Source: Mytilisepta virgata
Taxonomy: Eukaryota; Mollusca; Bivalvia; Mytilida; Mytilidae
NCBI GenBank assembly: GCA_028015205.1
Contig: CM051513.1
Coordinates: forward strand, 51,286,341 to 51,350,340
Reading direction: 5' to 3'
DNA length: 64,000 nucleotides
In this document: positions 56,501-62,500 of the stretch, piece after piece
Numbering within the stretch: position 1 is the first letter of the stretch
Layout: each line of letters opens with the position of its first letter
Position numbers and translations under genes: made by a program
Notes under the pieces: generated by a model
What the model was told of the DNA's origin: nothing
The model's input: only the letters and a program-made list of their open reading frames with translations
Databases searched by the model: none

Positions 56501-59500
56501 TGGCATTTTTTGGATTTATGAGAATAGGTGAAATTGCATATTTAAATAAAGCTACTGATCATGTTCTACGTGTTTCAGATATTTCCTTTAATAAGGAAAA
56601 CTCAGAAGTCTTTGTTGTGGTTAAGTCTTCGAAGACTGATCAAATAGGCCATGCAACAACTTTAATTTTGTGTAAGAATGAGAATGATGAAATTTGTGTT
56701 GTAAACAATCTTAAAACGTACATTCAATTACGTCCAAAAATTGCAGGTCCATTATTTTGCCATCTTAACCACAATGCTCTCAGTAGATACCAGTTTTTAG
56801 CAGTTTTGAGGGCAGCATTGAATTTTGTAGATCTTAATGCTGATGATTTTAATACTCACTCATTTCGAATTGGTGCGGCAACTACTGCTGCCATGACCGG
56901 AAAAACGGACGACGAAATAAAATCGATGGGTAGATGGAATTCGAATTCTTTCAGGTCGTATATTAGAATTGAACATTTGGTTAAATTTTGAAGTAATTAT
57001 ATCTAATTGTTTCAGGTTTTTATAATGTTATTTGGATAATTGGATCATCACTGATTACCAAAGCATCTTCACACAGCCAAAATAGACCTTTGGGAAATAA
57101 TTTAGGTTTACATAATTTAGGCTACAAATTAACTTGGGCTGGAATGTCTGGTATGTCCGTTTATAATGTTGTACCAACTGTTCAGAGCATGATTAATTTT
57201 TATGGTTTACCTGATGCAGTATTGATACATTGTGGAGGCAACGATATTGGCCTAGTTAATTGTGCAAAACTATTATTTGATATAAAGTTTATGTTGTATG
57301 TTGTAAGACGCATGATTTGCGGAAGGAAAGTGATATTTTCAAGCATTCTACCTAGATTGCAATGGAGATATTCGGATAATGCAAGAGCTATGGATGTAAC
57401 AAGAAAACGAATTAACAGAGGTGTAAAATCATATTTAAATAAAACAGGGGGTTACACAATAATTCATAAGGATTTTGAAGATACACCTGAATCTTTATTT
57501 TGTTCAGATGGGGTCCATTTATCATTTATAGGTAATGATATATTTCTAAATTCTCTGCAAAGTGCTTTGGAATATTTTCATTTTATGCCTTACAATACTG
57601 TTTATCCAATGCAAGAATGATGTTTATTTGTTGTTGGTTGTATGTTATGTTGAAATAGTTAAGGCTGATTTAGGAGTTGTCATGGCGGATTAACATTTAA
57701 TTGAGAGTTCAATCAAATGCTAATTTTGGCAGTGATTGGTTCATTTATAGTTATTATGCTGTTATGGATATGCCCAGCAGCTTGAACATTTATTATTTAC
57801 ACTGTTGGTTTTCCCTTCAGTGCCAATTTGTCATCAAGTTTTCACTTGTTGGCCAGTTTGTTGTATGTTGTGTTTGTTGAATAAATACCATGACAATAAT
57901 CAGCCAAACATGAGATTGTTTTTGTTGTTTATATACCTAAGTAGTATTAAATACAAAAGTTGTTTCATTCAAAAGGACAAGTATCTACATCAGCATCTTT
58001 ATTGAGGCGTAGGTTTTACTTTTCCATTAATCCGCTGCATGATAGCGGATCTCTGTTCTATATACTTTGAATATGCAATAAAACCAAATGTCTTCAGACA
58101 ACGACGACGACGATGCCAACGTCATACCAATATACGACCGCAAAAATTTTGCGGTCGTATAAAAACTCCTATATTGACAATTTTGGTCATGTTGACTTAT
58201 TTGTAGATCTTACTTTGCTGAACATTTTTGCTGTTTACAGTTTGTCTTTATCTATAATAATATTCAAGATAACAACCTTAAACTGCAAAATTTCCTTAAA
58301 ATTAACAATGGGTTGACTGATTCATCTGAAAATTTTATGGCAGGTAGATCTTGACCTGATGAACATTTTTATCCCATCAGTTTTGCTCTAAATGCTATAG
58401 TTTTTGAGATACAAGTCAAAAAATGCAGTTTACCCCTATGTTCTATTTTTAGCCATGTTGGCCATGTTGGTTGGCAGGTAGGGTCATCGGACATATTTTT
58501 AAACAAGATACCCTAATGATGCATGTGGCTAAGTTTGGTTCCCTTTGGCCCAGTAATTTCAGAGGAGAAGATTTTTGTAAAAAGTTAACGGACGACGGAT
58601 GCCACATGATGAGAATAACAGCTGAAAATTAACCGAGTCACTCGCCGGTCTTCAAATGGTCTTTGGTCCAAAAATAGGGCTTTTAATAGTGCCAAATTTC
58701 TTGAAAAATAGTGTATAAAAGTGCAAATTTAAAGATTTAAAGGGAAATTATAGGGATATTTTTCTCTACTTTACCACTTCTCTACTTAAAATACTATATG
58801 AAATACATACATGTTTGAGTGATAATTAAAAAGACGCTTACCAATAACATAATACAACGTATACACACTTTAATCAAGTCTTGAAGATGACTGCACTACA
58901 ATATACCACTGAGGAAAACCAAGACAGCTTTGATTAAGATTGGGGAACCTCACTACATTTTAAATTTCGACCAATTAATTCTAATTTATAGGGCTAATAT
59001 AGAAAAAGGGTCATTTTACGCCAAAATATAGGGATTATAGGGCATTTTCAAAAAGATATATTTTATAGAAAATATAGGGCTGCTTGAAGGCCTGCACTTG
59101 TGCACAAAATGTGAGTCCTAATGATCCAACTGTTGAAGAAATGCTGGTGAAGTATCATTGATATAACATAGGGATTTCTAGGATATGAAATCAAACTGAA
59201 AATTTTTATCAGAGTCATTCATGCAATAAATGTAGGTTTAAGTGACACAAATTTGCTCATCTGTGTTAAGTGTTGTATTGGTATAATATACTGGATATAC
59301 CGCAATATGTTTCTGAGAAATAGACCCTAAACGCAAAACCTTAGGCAAAACCTTATGCCCCTTTATACCACATTCATGGATGAGGGATAAAAATTCAACC
59401 AATTCATAACTATTTATTTATTTAGTTGGGGTTTTATGCCGTTTTCAGCACATTTGGCTATTTTGCGGTGGCCAGTTTTGGTGGAGGAAGCCAGAGTACC

Positions 59501-62500
59501 CTGAGAGAACCACGACCTTCGGTAGGAAAATTGGCAATCCTTGTCAATAAAGATCGGAGTAAAATACACCCCACTGCAGGTGAAATTCGAACTCACAACC
59601 TGAATTTTGACAGGCTAATGATCATTAGTAACTACCTAGACCACTCAGCCACCGAGCCCCAATTCAAAACTAGAATTGCTCGTAGTGACCTTATTTTTCA
59701 GACCAGAAAGGAAGAGAAAAAAGGCATCAGTTTGTACCTGGTATCAAAATACCCACGCACTTGGGGATAAAATATGCAAACACTATTTAGAATGTCCCAT
59801 AGATATCTAAAATCTCAATTTCAGAAAAAAAAAGATATTATTAAACTGCCAAAGACAGAGATGTCCCCCCGGGGCTAACTAGAAATTTATCTCCCATTCA
59901 AGAAGTTGGAGAGGAAGTATTTTGCCTCATACACATATGGTGTAATACCTTCATTTGAAGTTTCACTATATTTGAACAATTTAGGAGCAATCACTGATGA
60001 GATTTTGTACTCATGATCAATGCTAGTTACTCAAAACATTGAGCCTTTTATCTTTTATTTATTGTATGTTTTTTAAAACTTTGTCATTTTTGTGTTTGGT
60101 TTACTTATTTTAAACTCAATTAACAGCTCAACAACTTTTTTGTAAAGCCTTTTCAAAGTTAAAGTTACAATTCATGACAACTGAATTCCAAGCTAAATAC
60201 ACCTTGGAATAAGTTGATCTTAAACCTCAAAACCTAGCAGGATGGTTCTACTATACCATTGAGGGCCACTAAGCGAGCGTAAATTTGTCAGCCCCAAAAC
60301 TTTGGATGAAATTTTAAATTCCCAAAGAGATAAAACAATCTGGAAATCAGCAACTAATCGATTCTAACATTGTAAAATTAAGACTGTAGTCATCACAGCA
60401 TTAGTCATTATGATCTATGTTATTTTAGCAGCTGATTTAATTGACCCTGAATAAGAACCTGCATTCTTAACGATGATCTCGATGACTCGAAACTGTCAGG
60501 TCGGATATTTAGTAAAAGTCTTATTGACTTTGTTTTGAAGTCTGCTGGAAAAATTCCCAATTTTGGTGTTCAAGGGACCAATTTTGAAATGTGTGGAATC
60601 ATCTCTGATCAGTGCTGAAAGGGGTTCATTAACAGTCACCATGAATTACCACTGAAAACCCCAAAAATTGTGGAAGATCTAATACATGTATTGTAATGTG
60701 GACATGTCTAGCAATTATGTTTACAGACTTCCCATTGTTGAGATACTTACTTTTGTCTTTTTTCCATTTGTGCCCTGACATGTGCCTCTATCTTTGTTGG
60801 ATCCTGGACAGCTTCTGTCCCTAATACTCTCATTAGATTAGCCATCCTTACTACAATCAGTAATGTAACACAAAAATAATTTGCTAATTTCTTTGTTTTT
60901 ATCTTATTTACAGTAAATTCAGAAATAAAAGCAATGTTTTTATTTTTGAGATCTAGAGGCTCCCAGGAACCTGTATCGCTCATCTGGAAATCACTTGCAG
61001 AATAAATTGTTTGACTATGTTCACCCACTGGCAGTCTGGAACATTGCTGTCAAGTTCCAACTGGCTCACTAGTTTTGCCAAATTGTTCACTGGTTTTACA
61101 TGTTAAACTTTGTTTGGTTCAGATGGCCATCTTGGATGGCAGGCAGGGTCATTGGATACAATTCTGAAAGAGGACCAACTAAGGATTATTTTGTTCCAAT
61201 TGGCATTGTGGTTTCAGACAAGAAGATCTTTAAGTAAATTTCCCAGAGGGTCCTATGTTCAACTATATTCAGCTCTGGCAGCCATTTTGGATGGCAGGTA
61301 GGGTCATTGGATATAATTCTGAAAGGGGACCACCTAAGGACTATTGATGTCAACTTTTGTTCCAATTGGCCAAGTGGTTTCAGAGAAGATCTTTAAAGGA
61401 AAGTTTACGACGACGACGTAAATTTCCCATAGGATCCTATGTTAAACTATGTTTGGCTCTGGTTGCCATCTTGGATGTCTAAAAATTGTGACAGAATGAA
61501 GATTGCAACAATCACGCCCACTTATATCAATTAGTTATTGTCAATTTTTTACAATAACCAGAGTATTTTCCAAATTTGGAGAATGTGATACAAGACGATA
61601 TTTTCCATTTGATGTGTGTGCATTACCCCATTTAGATACATACAATTATGGCTGAAAAATCTGCTCCAAACTAATATTGGCTATGAAAGAGATTTAAAAA
61701 TGTTGCAGCCATACTCATATTTAATTAGGTACTAGAATTAAATAAACACAGCAAGGAAATAATCTTACAATGAATCAAATTCTTGCATTTTTTAAATAAA
61801 ACATAATGAGAAAATTTAAAATAATCAATTGTTATGGATGCAAGAGATAATATAAGAAGGTGTAATTATAAAGCCTCACATTTTAATTGATCCTTTTAAT
61901 ACTCCATTGCAACATGTGCAAGAATCATATTAATAAATAATTGTCAAATGTTGAAGTCTCCAAATTTACAGAAACAGAAGAAAATGACAATAAATTTGCT
62001 GTCCAAAATATAGGCTTAATCCTGAATTTCACCTGACAAGCAAATAGACGATGGTTTCAAACCTGTTACGGTTATATACATTGTAATCTGAGATTCCTCG
62101 GCTTTCCAATGGATTTTTTCTCATATTGGTTTGAGTTGCCAGAGCACACACCAAACATACCATTGGTAAATCTCAGAACAGCATTTATTATAGTGTTTTC
62201 AAATTAAAATTAGATTTCTCCATTAATTAACGTTGTATGTTTTCCTTCTGTAACCATTTAAAAGCTGTTTAATGTCAAAAGAATCTCAAACTGATAACAA
62301 CAGAAGCACAGCACATATGAACTTAAACAATATAGTCCCCAAAAAAACTCAATCGACTTTGATATATCTAATGGTACATACCCTAATTGACATTTTGCCA
62401 ATCTAATGGTACGTACCCTAATTGACATGTTGCCAATCTAATTGTACGTACCCTAACTGACATGTTGCAAATCTAATTGTATGTACCCTAATTGACATGT

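Larger units (their letters stand above)
52263..58076 (+). mobile_element. Tyrosine-recombinase retrotransposon (DIRS order, Ngaro-like), apparently intact frames
   Basis: Gag-like ORF, RT-RNase H, tyrosine recombinase and SGNH hydrolase lie in order on the plus strand with no stop inside a domain. No methyltransferase domain is seen, and an SGNH hydrolase is reported for some Ngaro-group elements, so Ngaro is the nearest label. The boundaries are inferred from where the host mussel repeat breaks (after TTATACTAAAGTTATAGTG and before AAAACCAAATGTCTTCAGAC). I could not find the split direct repeats by eye. Confidence 0.85.
50713..58165 (+). repeat. Mussel dispersed repeat, split by two later insertions
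   Basis: Head AATGCTCCGTTGGCCGCAGC and GATACGACCGCAGAGG at 50713. The body has CCCAAAATCAATCCCAACC and CTTCCTTTTGTGG copies at ~52010 and ~52180. The tail has GACGACGACGATGCC and the palindrome CCGCAAAAATTTTGCGG at 58138-58154. The own parts are 50713-51008, 51749-52262 and 58077-58165. Confidence 0.75.

Noticed and set aside
59560..59660. A minus-strand tRNA-Leu-like gene
   Set aside because: It continues into a SINE core and an A/T-rich tail and is flanked by target duplications.
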